Part shown: one piece after another, positions 12,261-24,215 of the stretch
How positions within the stretch are numbered: the stretch's first letter is position 1
Layout: each line of letters starts with the position of its first letter
Assembly (NCBI RefSeq): GCF_037392515.1
Contig: NC_090291.1
Coordinates: forward strand, 36,231,001-36,295,000
Length of the DNA: 64,000 nt
From: Haliotis asinina
Lineage: Eukaryota > Mollusca > Gastropoda > Lepetellida > Haliotidae
Direction of reading: 5' to 3'
Notes under the pieces: generated by a model
What the model saw: only the letters and a program-made list of their open reading frames with translations
The model's database searches: none
What the model was told of the DNA's origin: nothing
Position numbers and translations under genes: made by a program

Positions 12261-12790
12261 GATATACCTATAGTATTGCTGACGACAGATCTACTGGATA
12301 TACCTATAGTATTGCTGACGACAGACCTAGTGGATATACCTATGGTATTGCTGACGACAGATCTACTGGATATACCTATAGTATTGCTGATGACAGACCT
12401 ACTGGATATACCTATAGTATTGCTGACGACAGACCTACTGGATAAACCTATAGCATTGCTGACGACAGACCTAGTGGATATACCTATGGTATTGCTGACG
12501 ACAGACCTAGTGGATATACCTATAGTATTGCTGACGACAGACCTACTGGATATACCTATAGTATTGCTGACGACAGACCTAGTGGATATACCTATGGTAT
12601 TGCTGACGACAGACCTACTGGATAAACCTATAGCATTGCTGACGACAGACCTATTGGATATACCTATGGTATTGCTGACGACAGATCTACTGGATATACC
12701 TATAGTATTGCTGACGGCAGACCTACTGGATAACCTATTGTATTGCTGACGACAGACCTACTGGATAAACCTGTAGTAATGTTGACGACA
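12261..12790. repeat. 36-bp minisatellite
   Basis: About 14-15 copies of a 36-bp unit containing TATTGCTGACGACAG and CTACTGGATATACCTATAG. Because 36 is a multiple of three, a 157-codon frame with a 12-residue repeat (LLTTDLLDIPIV type) runs through on the plus strand. A 35-bp unit near 12722 ends it. There is no codon bias or exon context, so I call it noncoding. Confidence 0.93.
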
Positions 12791-14244
12791 GGCCTGTGCT
12801 TGCTGATGCTGTGAATTCAAAGAGTCTGTCAGTAATGAAACGATGTTTGTTTTTAATGGTGGACAGTGTGAATATTTTAATTCGTAATGGACACTTTGTC
12901 TGGTGCATAAAGTGATTGTAGGGCCGCTTCTTCGAATTGCGACAGGATCAGGCGTTAGCGAGAGAATATGAGAAATCAGCAATGACTAAACACTGACGTT
13001 GACATTTCAAATAACAAAAGTCAATGCAAAGTATAAATCCTGAAGAATATTCACCCACCACTGCCCTCCAAACGAAATATGTTTTGCATTGACTTAAAGA
13101 CATCCTGAGTATTGTATTAGTTGTACACGAGGACTTGTAACCTATGTCTGTCATCACGGTTTATTCTTTATTGCACAGTTCGTCTCATTTACAGTCAAGG
13201 GCTAAAATCTATTTTGTCACTAACACTGCACCACACTTTCCAGCTGTTTGTGTAAACAGTCCACCTTACTTATGGTCGGAAAGGTACATCATGGGCTTTG
13301 GAGCATGCGGTCCCTGCAAATGTTAGCAAGGAGACTATATATAGAGTGGAATATTGATGAGTGCGGCGTAAAACTAAACTCACTCACTGTCTGTCGAACT
13401 TGTATTTGTGTGTGACTCAATACTGTCACAGATACTGTTTTGACCGCTTATTATTAATGGTTAAATTCTTTGCGTATAAGTATCGGTGTCTGGGGTTGAA
13501 ACCACACACTGGTGGTTTTAAGACAGTGTGTAAACAGAGGTATTCTAGTGAGAAAATTAGTTTCTCAGGCATACTATCATCCATTGTTTCAGTAGTCTAA
13601 CCTAAGAACAAGTGAGAAGCAGACACACAGTAAAAGCTAACAGTGTATTTCGAACTCGCTACAGAATGGGTGTGAATGAGAGTGTGAATTTCCTTTTCCA
13701 AGGAATTGTGAGACTGTCCACCAGTAACAATTCATACCTTACAAATGAGAGTCACACTTGAGGTGATCCCCAGTCATGACACAAGGGCTTTCACATAATA
13801 AAAACAATCAAACTAAAACAAAAGACAAAAATATCGGCAGCGTGGAAACTACATAAACCTACGCAATAGATAATCATCACACGTCATGAGACTACACGTG
13901 TTGAAGGGCTTATCTCCTCCACCCACCTGTGCTCTAATCACAAACAATCTGCTACCTTATTTCACGGTGACGTTACAACATAGCCTGTGATGAGTACATT
14001 CCTAGAACTGAATTTTGAATTTTTCTTTCACTGAAAGTTGAACCCTCAACATCAGAGCAGAGAAGTTATGTCATTATGTGGCTGTTGTTTCTCGAGCTGG
14101 GTAGGCCAGAGTTACCTACCTTTGATTATGCCACTTTATTAATTCTGGTCTATCTCCTGCCCACGCAGTCTCTGTTTATTTGAAAAATAAGCTATTAATA
14201 CTGATAATAATTGCGCAAAAAAGAGTATGTTAAAATATGAAAGA
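12791..14244. other. No recognisable gene
   Basis: Only a SINE tail at 13340-13388 (GAATATTGATGAGTGCGGCG, then a CTCACTCACT tail) is recognised. Other short frames lack motifs. Confidence 0.45.
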
Positions 14245-14455
14245 GTGAGTGGATGAAAGGTTTTAGACACTTTGACAATATGTCAGCCATATCGTGACTT
14301 AAAAGGGTCATACTGACATATTTTATAAAGTTGTATCTTAACATCCGTCTTCCAAGGACAGCAGAAAAACTATAACATCACGCTATTTAGGACATTACAA
14401 TGTACATAGAAAACAGGCTATAGATCCACAAGGTAGAACACCATGCTAGGGACAA
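14245..14455 (-). mobile_element. LINE 3'-tail fragment, old
   Basis: The order GAGTGAGTGG, GTCAGCCATATCGTGACT, CCAAGGACAGCAGAAAAAC, AACAGGCTATAGATC matches the LINE family 3' UTR with many substitutions. Confidence 0.7.
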
Positions 14456-14738
14456 ATACGAAAAAAATATTAGAAGTGAAAATGTAAGCTGGAAGGTAAA
14501 ACTGATCGTGTGTGTTTTCATTCATAACTTCACCTGAATGAAATATTTAGCCGTATATGGGTAATTGTTCCAGTGCTGACGTATGTACAGTGACGTACCA
14601 AAACTATTGCCCCAACCGTCGTTTATGTACACCTTCTGGAAATATGTACTGTAAACCAAAGTCTCTTTACAAATCCGCCTAATACTTGCGGGTGAAATTT
14701 GGTATGATCACCGACTCATGTGATCAGTTCAGACGAGG
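14456..14738. other. No recognisable gene
   Basis: Unremarkable sequence upstream of the integrase-like relic. Confidence 0.5.
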
Positions 14739-15483
14739 ATGGATCATCCAGTTAAGTTTTACTTTGGTGTTGGACTTTCTAATTCTGATATACTGGACAG
14801 TCTTTTTATGTATCATGGCATTTCTATAAGCAGACGTACACTGGACAGAGTTCAGAGGATGTGTAACATTTACAGAAGAAAGCATCAAAACGATTTGCTT
14901 GATCTTGCATTATACATTGAAAAGCAAATGGATTCATTCAGTCGACTGCTAGGATACAAAATGATGCATTTAAAATGTGTACAACAGAGATCTGTGATCA
15001 GTCAAAACCCTGTCCGTCACTTGATGCATATAGTTTCTCCAAATGGCGTGGAGGCTAGGGGACGTAGATGTTTTCAAGGTCCAGAGTACACGAACCAAGG
15101 TCATAATTACGTATGGCACGGCGATAGTTAGGATATTTTACACCTTATGGTGTATGTGCAAATGGCGCAATAGATGGATTCTCCAGGTTTATTGTATGGC
15201 TTGAAGCAACAGTGACCCGGGAGTTATTGCATCATACTTTTTGAATGAAGTACGAAATCGAAGAGGATGTCAATCTTACACGAGGGCAGATAGAGGAAAG
15301 GAGAACGGCCATGTCAAGCAAATGTTCACATTTATGACACGACAGCAAAGTAGGAACAGTTTTCTTGTTGGTTCGAGCAATCAAAATCAACGTATTAAGC
15401 GAATATGGGGCATCATTAGACAGATGAACGCCCAATACTGGATGAATTTGTTTTCCAGTTTGAAAGATATAGGTATTTTTTAA
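14739..15483 (+). pseudogene. Integrase-core-domain protein, decayed
   Basis: Two frames carry pieces of one protein. The first (14739-15131, 130 codons) has the N-terminal part with YFGVGLSNSDILDSL, an arginine-rich RTLDRVQRMC stretch and a block GYKMMHLKC, ending in YVWHGDS where the first catalytic Asp is expected (WH-D-Y). The second (15241-15483) has RADRGKENGHV, matching the usual DRGxEN that carries the later acidic residues, and RIKRIWGIIRQMNAQYWMNLF. This order fits the metazoan family of solitary proteins with a retrovirus-integrase-type (RNase H fold) core. At least one stop and frame change between the two parts makes it non-functional. Family assignment is from memory of motifs, so the exact subfamily is uncertain. 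Confidence 0.75.
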
Positions 15484-16049
15484 CCGGAGACTTTCTTGAT
15501 GAGAGTCTCATACAGTTTGGCTTCTTAGAGTACATTTAATCTAGAGTTTGTTTGGAGTTTAACCTATCAACCTGAATTTCAGCAATAAGTTTGAATTTTT
15601 ACTTGTATCAGCAGTCATCTTTACAATCTTCTGGTGGTGTCACGCTTTTGTTCCGCAGGGAAACAGTTGCTCACAATTACCAACAGATGCACCGACAAGT
15701 AATGTCCCTTGGTGTTGAATGTTATCCACTTAATGTCCTCGCTGGCAGGAATTCCAAAAGCAAACATGTCAAAAGCATGATGTTCAAAAGTGAGGTAAAA
15801 ATCAGTGCCTAATAATACTGAACAGGAAGACACAGTCATCAATATCATCCCCATTACCGCCAATTTCAGGCGAAGTCAAACTTGCTGCCATGGAAACGCC
15901 AAAACTGTTTTATTCAGAATTCCAGAACTATCAAAAGGCACCAGAACACCACTAGACCAATCTACGTGTCAAGTTTGGTGAAGAAATATTGAACGGTTTT
16001 AGAGTTCTGCTCCGGAAAAAATAAATGTGCACGGACGGGGTGCATTTTA
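15484..16049. other. Possible degraded tail of the integrase-like relic
   Basis: Short frames (for example 15591-15812) show no clear motif. The C-terminal part of the integrase-like gene may once have continued here, but I cannot show it. Confidence 0.4.
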
Positions 16050-16920
16050 ATACATCGTCCTAAAATAAACTCTTCAAATCTGGCAACCCAAATAGGTGTA
16101 ACCAATATAGAGTTTTATTTCATGTAATTTACTGATACCTACTCCTGTGTCCCACTTCTTCTGCGTCAGATCACGGATGTAAATTCTACTACTAGGTTTG
16201 TAATCAGAGTATGGAATAAGAAGTGGTGTCACAGATTTGTTGAGTGCTGCCTTGGCAGCAAGATCGGCCCTTGGGTTACCAGAAATGCCTACGAGGCTGG
16301 GTGTCTGTCAAAAGACGATGTCGTATTGGCCAGTGGGAAGATCATTATACAATTCAATGATTTCAATTAAAAGTGGATGTTTGCAAGACATATTTTTATA
16401 GCCTGAAGGCAAGAAAACGAATCTCAACAGATTATATACTAAGAGCCGTTAATATGGCGTTCGATTCAGCCGTGAAAATAGAGCTGTTATCTGGTAATCT
16501 AGAACATATTTTTCTGGATCCAATGACAGCGGCACAAGCCACTGCGCCACCGTCCTTGGAACCATCTGTAAATAAGGATATATAATTGCTATACTTATGT
16601 TCTAATTGATGGTATTCTTGTTTACATTGTAATTCATTCGTTTCTGATTTTTTAAAATGTAGTTAATGTTGGGGCCTAACCAATTGCCAAGGAGGAGAAG
16701 AAAGAAGAGTTAAAGGAGCTATATTATCCAACTCAGTGCCGGCATCAGAAATAAATGGTTTTATTCTTAAACCAGAAAAAGGTTTACCAATACGTCGTCT
16801 CAAACCGTAATCCTCTGGCTTTTCTTTCTTGTTTTTTTTCTCTTCAATTGAACCCACCGATCTCATCAGCGGACAATGACTGACGCAGGAGATGATGAGC
16901 ATCAAGTAATGAAGGCATCC
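16050..16920 (-). pseudogene. LINE ORF2 C-terminal relic with RNase H domain
   Basis: Reading the minus strand from about 16910 down, the fragments come in the order expected for a Jockey/nimb-type non-LTR polyprotein end. First IKPFISDAGTELDNIAPLT and SPPW, then an RNase H start GSKDGGAVACAAVIG (G-S-K-D-G), then SIFTAESNAILTAL (the catalytic Glu region), and near 16300 GISGNPRADLAAKAAL (the final Asp block, usually GNERAD). Frameshifts and stops separate these blocks, so it is dead. It is a different family from the LINE at 45.7-49.6 kb, which shows no RNase H. Confidence 0.8.
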
Positions 16921-19059
16921 TCAGGGATTCAGGGTTCATCGACGATGTTTGAGAACAAGCATTGGTGATTCGATGGAACAACAATGAAAGTACCAGTGAT
17001 CACAATGGTACGTTTTTGGGTTTGGTTGTTCTTTAAAAAAATTAATAATCTAGTTTTCCCTCTATAATTCGATATTTAGATCTAAAATAAGACATCGTAT
17101 TAATTGCGCAAAGCTCAATGATTGGTGATATAGTAATGTCAAAACTGGCGACATATACGACACATATAACTTTCAGTAAATTTGCCCAAAATGAGCAAAT
17201 GATATCACAAATGAAATTGCAAACAGAATTCAATTGTAAATTGCATTTGTCTTTGGGATATATTTGGATAGTAATGGTTTCGACATCAAAGTGAAGGTTG
17301 AAGAGGAGGAAAACCAATATATCTGTTTTGTACCACGTATACAGGTTAGATTAAAAGAAACGTTTGCGCATCGAGACACACAAATCACATCTGCACCACG
17401 ATTTGACCTTGAACACCATCTTTTGGTCCATTTCCGCTTCAGGAGACCTCCCGATATTCTCGCTGTTTTTCCATAGCAACCGTTGCCAATGACCCGACAA
17501 AGGACACACTGTCGTTACAAAATGGCTTCCGTGCTGTAGAAGATAGCATTCCTTCGTACTGATATTACTTCAAGATGCATTTCCAGAATTTTAAACCGGA
17601 ACTAAATCAATTTCTTAAGAAATATGACATTACCGGACACCGGAAGGAAACTGCATGAAGGAACAGAATTTGGAAGAGGGCCCAGATAGGTCACCGGACG
17701 ATACTCACAGAGATGTTACTGCCCGTCTTCAGGAATTAGGATACGAGTTCACAGACCCGTTCATGCTTGTCTTTACTTCGATGGCCATGTTTTGGAAAAG
17801 CTACACGAGCATATCGAGTGAAGGCTGAATAACTGTGTGAACCCATCACACTTTCTAGAATAATAAATCTGTGCAAATATACAATGGGAACGTACAATCA
17901 AGGATGATGATTTCACCACCCAGTGTTTCTTCTGCAGATTAACAGATATAAGATAACGTGGTTCAACCCTGTATAGTGTAATTAATTTGGAGGCTTTTAG
18001 ATATTTGTATTAGTCCTGTGTTAAGTATTATGAATAATACATAACATATCAATTATTAATATTATATGGGACGTGAAGATGTGAGGGAGGAATTGTTACC
18101 CAAACGCTACATTGTTTAAAAATAACTGCACATATCAACTGTTCTTCAGTGACCAATAAACCGTGAGTAGTATCTAGAGCACTAGGTTATGAGAAAGAAA
18201 TACGAAAACATAACATCACCATTAAACTGGTGAGCCAGTTGATATCTGTATTAGTCTCAGGGCTTGAGGGTCGATTTGACTTGAGTTTTCTTTTCTTTTG
18301 TTTTGCAAACAAACCCTCACATTCGTGAACAGAAGAGACTGACATTATGCGAGTTTTCGATGCGCTCTTCATATTGTTTTACCAGAATTTCTGTCACTTT
18401 GTTTGCAATATAATTTCAAAACTTGTTATAGCCATGTTGTTGTTTTCCGTATATGGAAACTGTGTGACTTCTCTGGAAACACCTTTTCACTTACTTCCGG
18501 GTATTACGTCATTGATCTTTGCCTTCCTGGAGTGAAATTTCAGTGACGTCGACTGTCACGCACTTCTCAAACAGAAACACTGATGACATTCTTGAAATGT
18601 GTGGTGTTCCACGTCATCAATTTATGTGCACGTTCTATATGTGAAAATACAAATGACTGAAATTAAAGGACTTAGCAGAAGCGCTATAAAAATCGGACCG
18701 TAATATTTATTTATCTATTTTGTAAATTAGGTATTACCGTTTCATGGAGATATACATATGTAATCAGCACATTGCTTGAGAAATAATATAATGTGCCGTT
18801 GCCTTAAACTGGAACTGAGTGAAAGTGGAAATTTCAAAGCACCATTGCAGATGATTAAAGACTTATAAATTTGAAAATGTTCAAATCTCATTCATTTTAA
18901 ATTCAATTTTTAATTTTATTTCATGATTACTGAGCAACATAGATTCTGTTTACCTGTACATCATTTATGGATTTGAACAAACGTTTTATCAAACATTTGG
19001 GGAAAACACATAGCATAGTATAATACTTTTATTACATGAAATGTATTTATATAGAACAT
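16921..19059. other. No confirmed gene; one small frame at 17654
   Basis: A plus-strand frame of about 58 codons from ATG 17654 (residues such as EEGPDRSPDDTH and LQELGYEFTDPF) reads like protein but matches no family I know and lacks clear splice sites. The rest is AT-rich and unrecognised. Confidence 0.35.
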
Positions 19060-19225
19060 ATTATTAAGACTGCTACTGATTTTGGGCTCAATATGAGCAG
19101 AATGTCAAAACTGCATTGTGTTACGCGTGTGTATTTTCTGTATATTTTTGATATTATTTAAATAATAATTATTTTTGGGTCACAAAATTTAGTGTTTTGA
19201 ATAATAATTATGATGGGTCACATTT
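19060..19225 (-). repeat. Interspersed repeat of unknown class
   Basis: On the minus strand this holds GTGACCCATCATAATTATTA followed by TTCAAAACACTAAA and a second TGTGACCC. The same order recurs on the plus strand at 55450-55600, so it is a dispersed family. Confidence 0.65.
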
Positions 19226-19375
19226 CGTTTTAATGAATGGTCAATACTTTTAGGATTCTGGTTTTCTGGAATTTATCTGCTCCTAGTTTTCTATGTTTTC
19301 CGGGAGACTTATTCGAGGGCATTCTACAGTGTTGACGATATTCGTAAGAGCCCGAACTTTCGGGAAATGACTGAG

Positions 19376-19392
19376 TATATATATAAAAAGGC
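19376..19392 (+). promoter_or_regulatory. TATA box upstream of a signal-peptide exon
   Basis: TATATATATAAAAAGG lies about 57 bp upstream of ATG 19448. Usual TATA spacing would put transcription start near 19405-19420 and leave a very short 5' UTR. Confidence 0.5.
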
Positions 19393-19447
19393 TGGTTGCC
19401 ATGTTCAGGGCGACATTCATTCATATTAACTATCATCAAAACCCGTC

Positions 19448-19511
19448 ATGACCTACATTATCGCTGTATTTACATTCTGCATAGTTGATGCTCTCTCGCA
19501 CAAAGACTTTG
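19448..19511 (+). CDS. Candidate first exon of a secreted protein
   Basis: ATG 19448 opens 21 codons reading MTYIIAVFTFCIVDALSHKD plus F, with one further base before a good donor (TTTG|GTGAGT). Residues 2-15 are hydrophobic and would serve as a signal peptide with cleavage near Ala15/Ser17. Intron phase 1 after a signal peptide is common for secreted animal proteins and matches the ShKT genes of this window. The frame is too short to stand alone and no downstream exon is proven; an acceptor at 22699/22700 is phase-compatible but gives only a 31-residue unrecognised tail. The upstream TATA box raises confidence. Confidence 0.45.
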
Positions 19512-19984
19512 GTGAGTTTACTACAAAATATATTTTGTGACCCATTGCCTTAGATTTTGTCTCACTTATATTGTATTTGAAATCTGTATTGTGAAATTGA
19601 CTTGTGACTTTGTATACCTTGCTCTCGTTGCATAATAATACAATTGGAACGTTTATGACTTGTCTTTGTTCTGTTTTGCTGGTTCACAAGGGATTTCCTA
19701 GTAAGAATCTTACAATGTTACATTGTGTATCCTTAACCGTAACAATTGCTTCTCAAGATTGTGTCATCGTTGTCTACCCGAAACCTTAATGGAAAATATG
19801 CCATCACAAGGGATAGATATTTCAGTGTTAAAACAATGATGGATCTTTTTAATAATGTAAACTATCATTTAATACTTTGTTTCTTAAAGGAATTGGTAGA
19901 TGTGTTTTGAACAATATGTTTTGTTTACAGATAACTTATTTTATATATGGTACTAGTATAAATTAGCAAATTAGCGAGTGTTAG
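19512..19984. other. Presumed intron, nothing else seen
   Basis: AT-rich. A 61-codon frame at 19604-19789 has no recognisable motif. Confidence 0.4.
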
Positions 19985-20521
19985 TGCCTGTATGCTCGAA
20001 GGGGGTTAAAGTATCGTAAAATTATTGTCCCCCTATGTAAGACCCAAAACTTTCAAAGTCACATTTAAACCTACCATTTTTCTAAAACGTAGTATATTTG
20101 TTATTTTAAATTTCGGCTACATTTTCCTACACTCGCCAGTGGCTGAAAAGATGGTGTAAATCCAGCTAGGGTCCATGCAGGTAGCAAAACTAATGTAAGT
20201 CCCCGTGGTCCCTTGAATGGTGATCTACCTTTAGCTGTTGGCGATCTATAGCCCATTTTTATATTGTATCGTAGTCTGTAGTTTTAGATTTAATTACTAG
20301 TTTAAAATATCTGTCTGTGATATCCAAGTTGTTTTACTATCCTTCGTTGACATGTTTATATAACATTTATATATTCCATTCCTATGTCATATGATATCGT
20401 CATGATATGGCTGAACTATTACTGTCCTTCGTTGACATGTTTTTATAACATTTATATATTCCATCCCTATGTTATATGATATCGTCATGATATGGCTGAC
20501 GTCAAATATTAACTCACCCAC
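19985..20521 (+). mobile_element. LINE 3' end with internal ~80-bp duplication
   Basis: Carries the LINE 3' UTR in plus orientation: GGGGTTAAAGTATCGTAAAA, GATGGTGTAAATCCAGCTAG, GCGATCTATAGCC, TCCTTCGTTGACA, and TATGGCTGACGTC with a final CACTCACTG. A segment from about 20338 to 20415 is repeated at about 20420-20495. Confidence 0.85.
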
Positions 20522-20990
20522 TCACTGTTTGGGTGTGTGCAAAAGCGACTCACGCCTCTACCACAAGCCCACAATGAAGGGATTTTTTGAGGGACGGAAA
20601 GGTATTTGCAACCTATAAATTCTAATAATACACTCGCTCTAGATCGTGCAAAAAGTCCGGCCTTACGACATTTAAATTAAATTAATAAACATACATAAAA
20701 TTAGTTATGCCAGTATTTATCTACTTAAGTATCATACCATAAACACCTACATGCATTTACATTTTGAATGAAAAGTACTTGAATATATATTACTTTCTTT
20801 ACAAACGTATATGATGCAGAAGAACGAATTAAGAATTAACACAGGCTTATATTTTCTCATATTTTTAAACGATATAGCAACATCCAGGGTCACTCACTTT
20901 ACAGTTCTTTGCGATGTCATCGTCTTCGCCTCTTATCTTAGGAGCCCGAGAAGACCCAGGACGGCTGTGGTCAGTACTGCATGTTATACC
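20522..20990. other. No confirmed gene
   Basis: A possible small terminal exon follows acceptor CTTAG at 20940-20941 (17 codons including CGQYC, then TGA). No partner exon in matching phase was found. Confidence 0.3.
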
Positions 20991-21310
20991 CGTGAGTGAG
21001 TGAGTTAAATTTTACAGTCACATCGGCCATATCGAGACTAAAACAAGATATACAGTTCATCCATAAATTATCATCCGTTAATTTTTAAAAACCAGTAAAC
21101 AAAGCATAGTAAAACAAACTAGAATATCACAGCATCATGAAATATAACTGGCATCTCTCTAAAATTGGATTTTAAATCAGGACAAAACAGTATAAAAGTG
21201 GGCTACAGATCACCATTCAGTGACTTACAGTGCCTTTGCTACCTGTATGTGCTCAAGTTGGATTTACATCATCGCTTCAGATGTCTCAGATTGAAAACAA
21301 TTCTAGCCAT
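20991..21310 (-). mobile_element. LINE 3'-tail fragment
   Basis: GTGAGTGAGTGAGTTAAATT, ATCGGCCATATCGAGACTA, AAACAAACTAGAATATCAC and GGGCTACAGATCACC follow the LINE 3' UTR order in reverse. Confidence 0.78.
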
Positions 21311-22938
21311 AAGTTAAAATAAGATTTGCCTTACGATTAAGTAATGTGATGGGTTACCTTGAAAGTTTTTGAACTTTTGCATTCTGTTGGGATGACGCAC
21401 CTGTACGATAACAGTAGAACATATATAACGGACACTTTTACCGCAACCAAGTGTAGGCATAATTCAACACATGGTTACATGATGTGCTAAGAGACATTAT
21501 CTCACCTAATACAAACATATCGGATTTTCAGAAAGCTTGATCTTTCCAGTCATCAGTGTTCAGATTACACTTAGCGTATAGTGTCCGTTGAACAACTGAC
21601 GAAGTCGTTTATAGGTATTGTCATCAGAGACCAACCATTCAATTTATAAGTAGACATTTCTGTGCAATTCTTAAGCGTTTTCTCGCACCTGGGAGACCTT
21701 TGGTTTGATGCGTTGACGACAAAAGTATCATGATATGTTTTGCATGCTATGGTGTTGTTGTCTTGTTTTGAAGACTGTTTTAGTTGAAAAATACCCCATG
21801 TGATCACATGAGATTTAGGTGTTCTGGGGGTGACACAATAGTCCTTTCACCCGCTCGGTATATAATAATAATGTGTATCTATAAAGCGCTGTATCCATCC
21901 ACAATACTTCCGGTATTTCTGCATAGCGAATCCATCGTCTGCTATAGAAGTATCATCTCGCGGCCCGCCACTGCCACAGAAGACAAGAAGTCGGAAATCT
22001 TTGCAAACTGTCGAATCTTCCGATAGTGAAGCATGGACGACAAACAACAGCTATCCCCATGAAAGCGAACAGCAATTTCGTTGACTCGTACATTCACATT
22101 GTTGAAGGTAAACAGTATCAGGCAATTGTTGACTTTTCATGTTCATTACTTTTCATTACTCGTAACAATATTAATATGCCTGTTTGAAGAGCAAGCACCT
22201 TTATATTTTTCATCATTTCTTCGAAACCAATGTGGAATATTACATATTAAAATACAAGGATATACATTTAAATGCCTAATTATGATAAACAATATTTAAA
22301 TGGATAAAAGTGCATTTCAAACTGGTATGTCAAGTTCAATTCATGTGACATCATGTTGATGACAGATCGCCTTTTGTTTTACATATATATTGTCAAACAT
22401 CGTGAATAAACATTTAATGAAATATCATTTATGAGCCATGGCGAGAGAGATATGAGGGGTGAGAGCTTATTAAACTGAACATGTATTTTCTCTCGACATG
22501 CGGTAGTTATGTTCAATTGTTCTATATAATTATCATCTACACAATATCTACCCTAAAATACCAAAATCGAACAATCGGTCGTGATTTATTCATCAAGATT
22601 TTAACGTGATTATCCAGTGAATCAAGAAGCTATGTTGTAACTTTCACTTGACACATAAATTTTATCAGATTAAGTAACTAACTCTTTTATTGACTGCAGT
22701 GCAGGCAGCATGCGATGGAAGCTTCGTTAGAGCCAAGGGTTTCAAGTCAATGAAGAAGAATGATTTTCCTCAAACACTGAATATTAAGATTTAGCTAGCA
22801 TGAAAATTGTGATTGCCCTCTGTCGTCGGTATCAGGGGAAGCACTGGAGGGAATATTGGTCCCAGAAGAGCTATCAGCTTGGTCAGCAGGCTGAAACTGT
22901 CAGAAACATGGGAAAATCGTCAACGTCAACAGAATCAC
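21311..22938. other. No confirmed gene; one weak exon candidate
   Basis: An acceptor CTGCAG at 22694-22699 opens a phase-1 frame (22700-22794) beginning VQAACDGSFV and ending at TAG. It would join in frame to the signal-peptide exon at 19448-19511, but with a single cysteine and no known family this remains weak. Otherwise nothing is recognised. Confidence 0.3.
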
Positions 22939-23599
22939 TCACTGATTTAGATGGATCAGGCTTTCTCTGCTCCTTAGTCCCACGCACGTCCTCCTAGGTT
23001 TAGGAACAGGAACAGCCGATGTGTCGTCTTGTGGTGAACACACTTTACTTACTGAAAACAACCAATTCGTATGAACTTTGGCGTTGTCCTGGTGGGTGAT
23101 AATTTCTACAACCGCAGATGTTGGTGAGGTAATGATGTTAAAGCATGCCATCTGGCAGGACGTCAAGCACGTATCCGTGTACAGCCAGACGTCGGCGAAC
23201 GGCCCTTCACTATACCCTGTTGACACCAGGAACTATCATGGCTGTCAGTGTTGCCGGCTGGAATCTTTCGCGTTCGAATCCAACTATCGTCGCGTGGCGT
23301 GGTTAAAGGTGGTCGGACACTTCATACACGGTCTGCAACGACGGCGTTTTGTTAATAAAATCCACAAGCGGCACATGGTCTTCCTGCGCACGCAACTGCT
23401 GGGCAACGTTCCGTTGGGCTGTTCCGGTTTCAAGCATTCCAATGGCTCGACATCTTTCATTTTCAGTTCGCCTTGGCATAGTGAAATATAACCAGATTCT
23501 TTCTCTGTTTTTCGGAGGCGTTTGAGTCGAAGTAATGATTTGTAATGATTTGAGAGACAATGATTCTATGTTTAGAGCCACCTTTTTTTCAACGGGCAC
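22939..23599 (-). pseudogene. Tc1-like transposase relic
   Basis: Minus-strand ATG near 23479 opens MPRRTENERCRAIGMLETGT followed by AQRNVAQQL, the N-terminal helix-turn-helix of Tc1-type transposases (cut-and-paste, TA target). The frame then leaves the family after about 30 residues. Further down the strand (about 23070-23100) HQDNAKVHT matches the usual QQDNARPHT block with the second catalytic Asp. The middle of the protein is deleted or scrambled and stops are present. I saw no terminal inverted repeats. Confidence 0.8.
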
Positions 23600-23914
23600 G
23601 TTTCACACCTTTGAGTATATATGCAAAATTAATTTCACTAAATGTTTATAAGCAGGGAATAGAACCCGGTTGATCATCATATTAAAAGGAAAAGGCCTGG
23701 AATTTGAGCAATTTCGGCCTCTAAAATGCCTTAAATTTTCAAAATATCATATCGTATAATTACTGACAGTCACTGTCAGCTTAGCGTATGACTGAAACTC
23801 TCCACGACACTTGTGTATGAAGATTTCACATTAAAGCGATGTCTGTTGGCTGTGTGGAGCTCATTACACTAGTCAGTTAAGGAAGTCTAATAGCTTCGCT
23901 ATTACTCGGCATCT
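23600..23914. other. No recognisable gene
   Basis: Nothing recognised. Confidence 0.5.
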
Positions 23915-24215
23915 TGTATCTTGAAAATTCAACTTAGTATGTTGAAAATTTAGCTTGCTATCTTGAAAATTCAACATAGTATTTTGAAAATTCAACATCT
24001 ATCTGGAACATTCAACTTAGTATCTTGAAAATTTAACATACTATCTTGAAAATTCAACATCCCATCTTGAAAATTAACTTTGTGGAATATTCAAGTAAAT
24101 ATCTTGAATATTGAACTCGGTATCTTGAAAATCAACACCCCATGTTGAAAATTCACCTTACTTTTTTGAAACTTCAACCTACTCTTGTTGAATCTTCAAG
24201 AATATTGATGAAACG
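23915..24215. repeat. Degenerate ATCTTGAAAATTCAAC repeat
   Basis: Ten or more loosely spaced copies of (T)CTTGAAAATTCAACxTAGTA at roughly 20-35 bp intervals, drifting to CTTGAATATT and CTTGAAACTT. Each core (TTGAAxxTTCAA) is a near-perfect palindrome. Confidence 0.8.
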
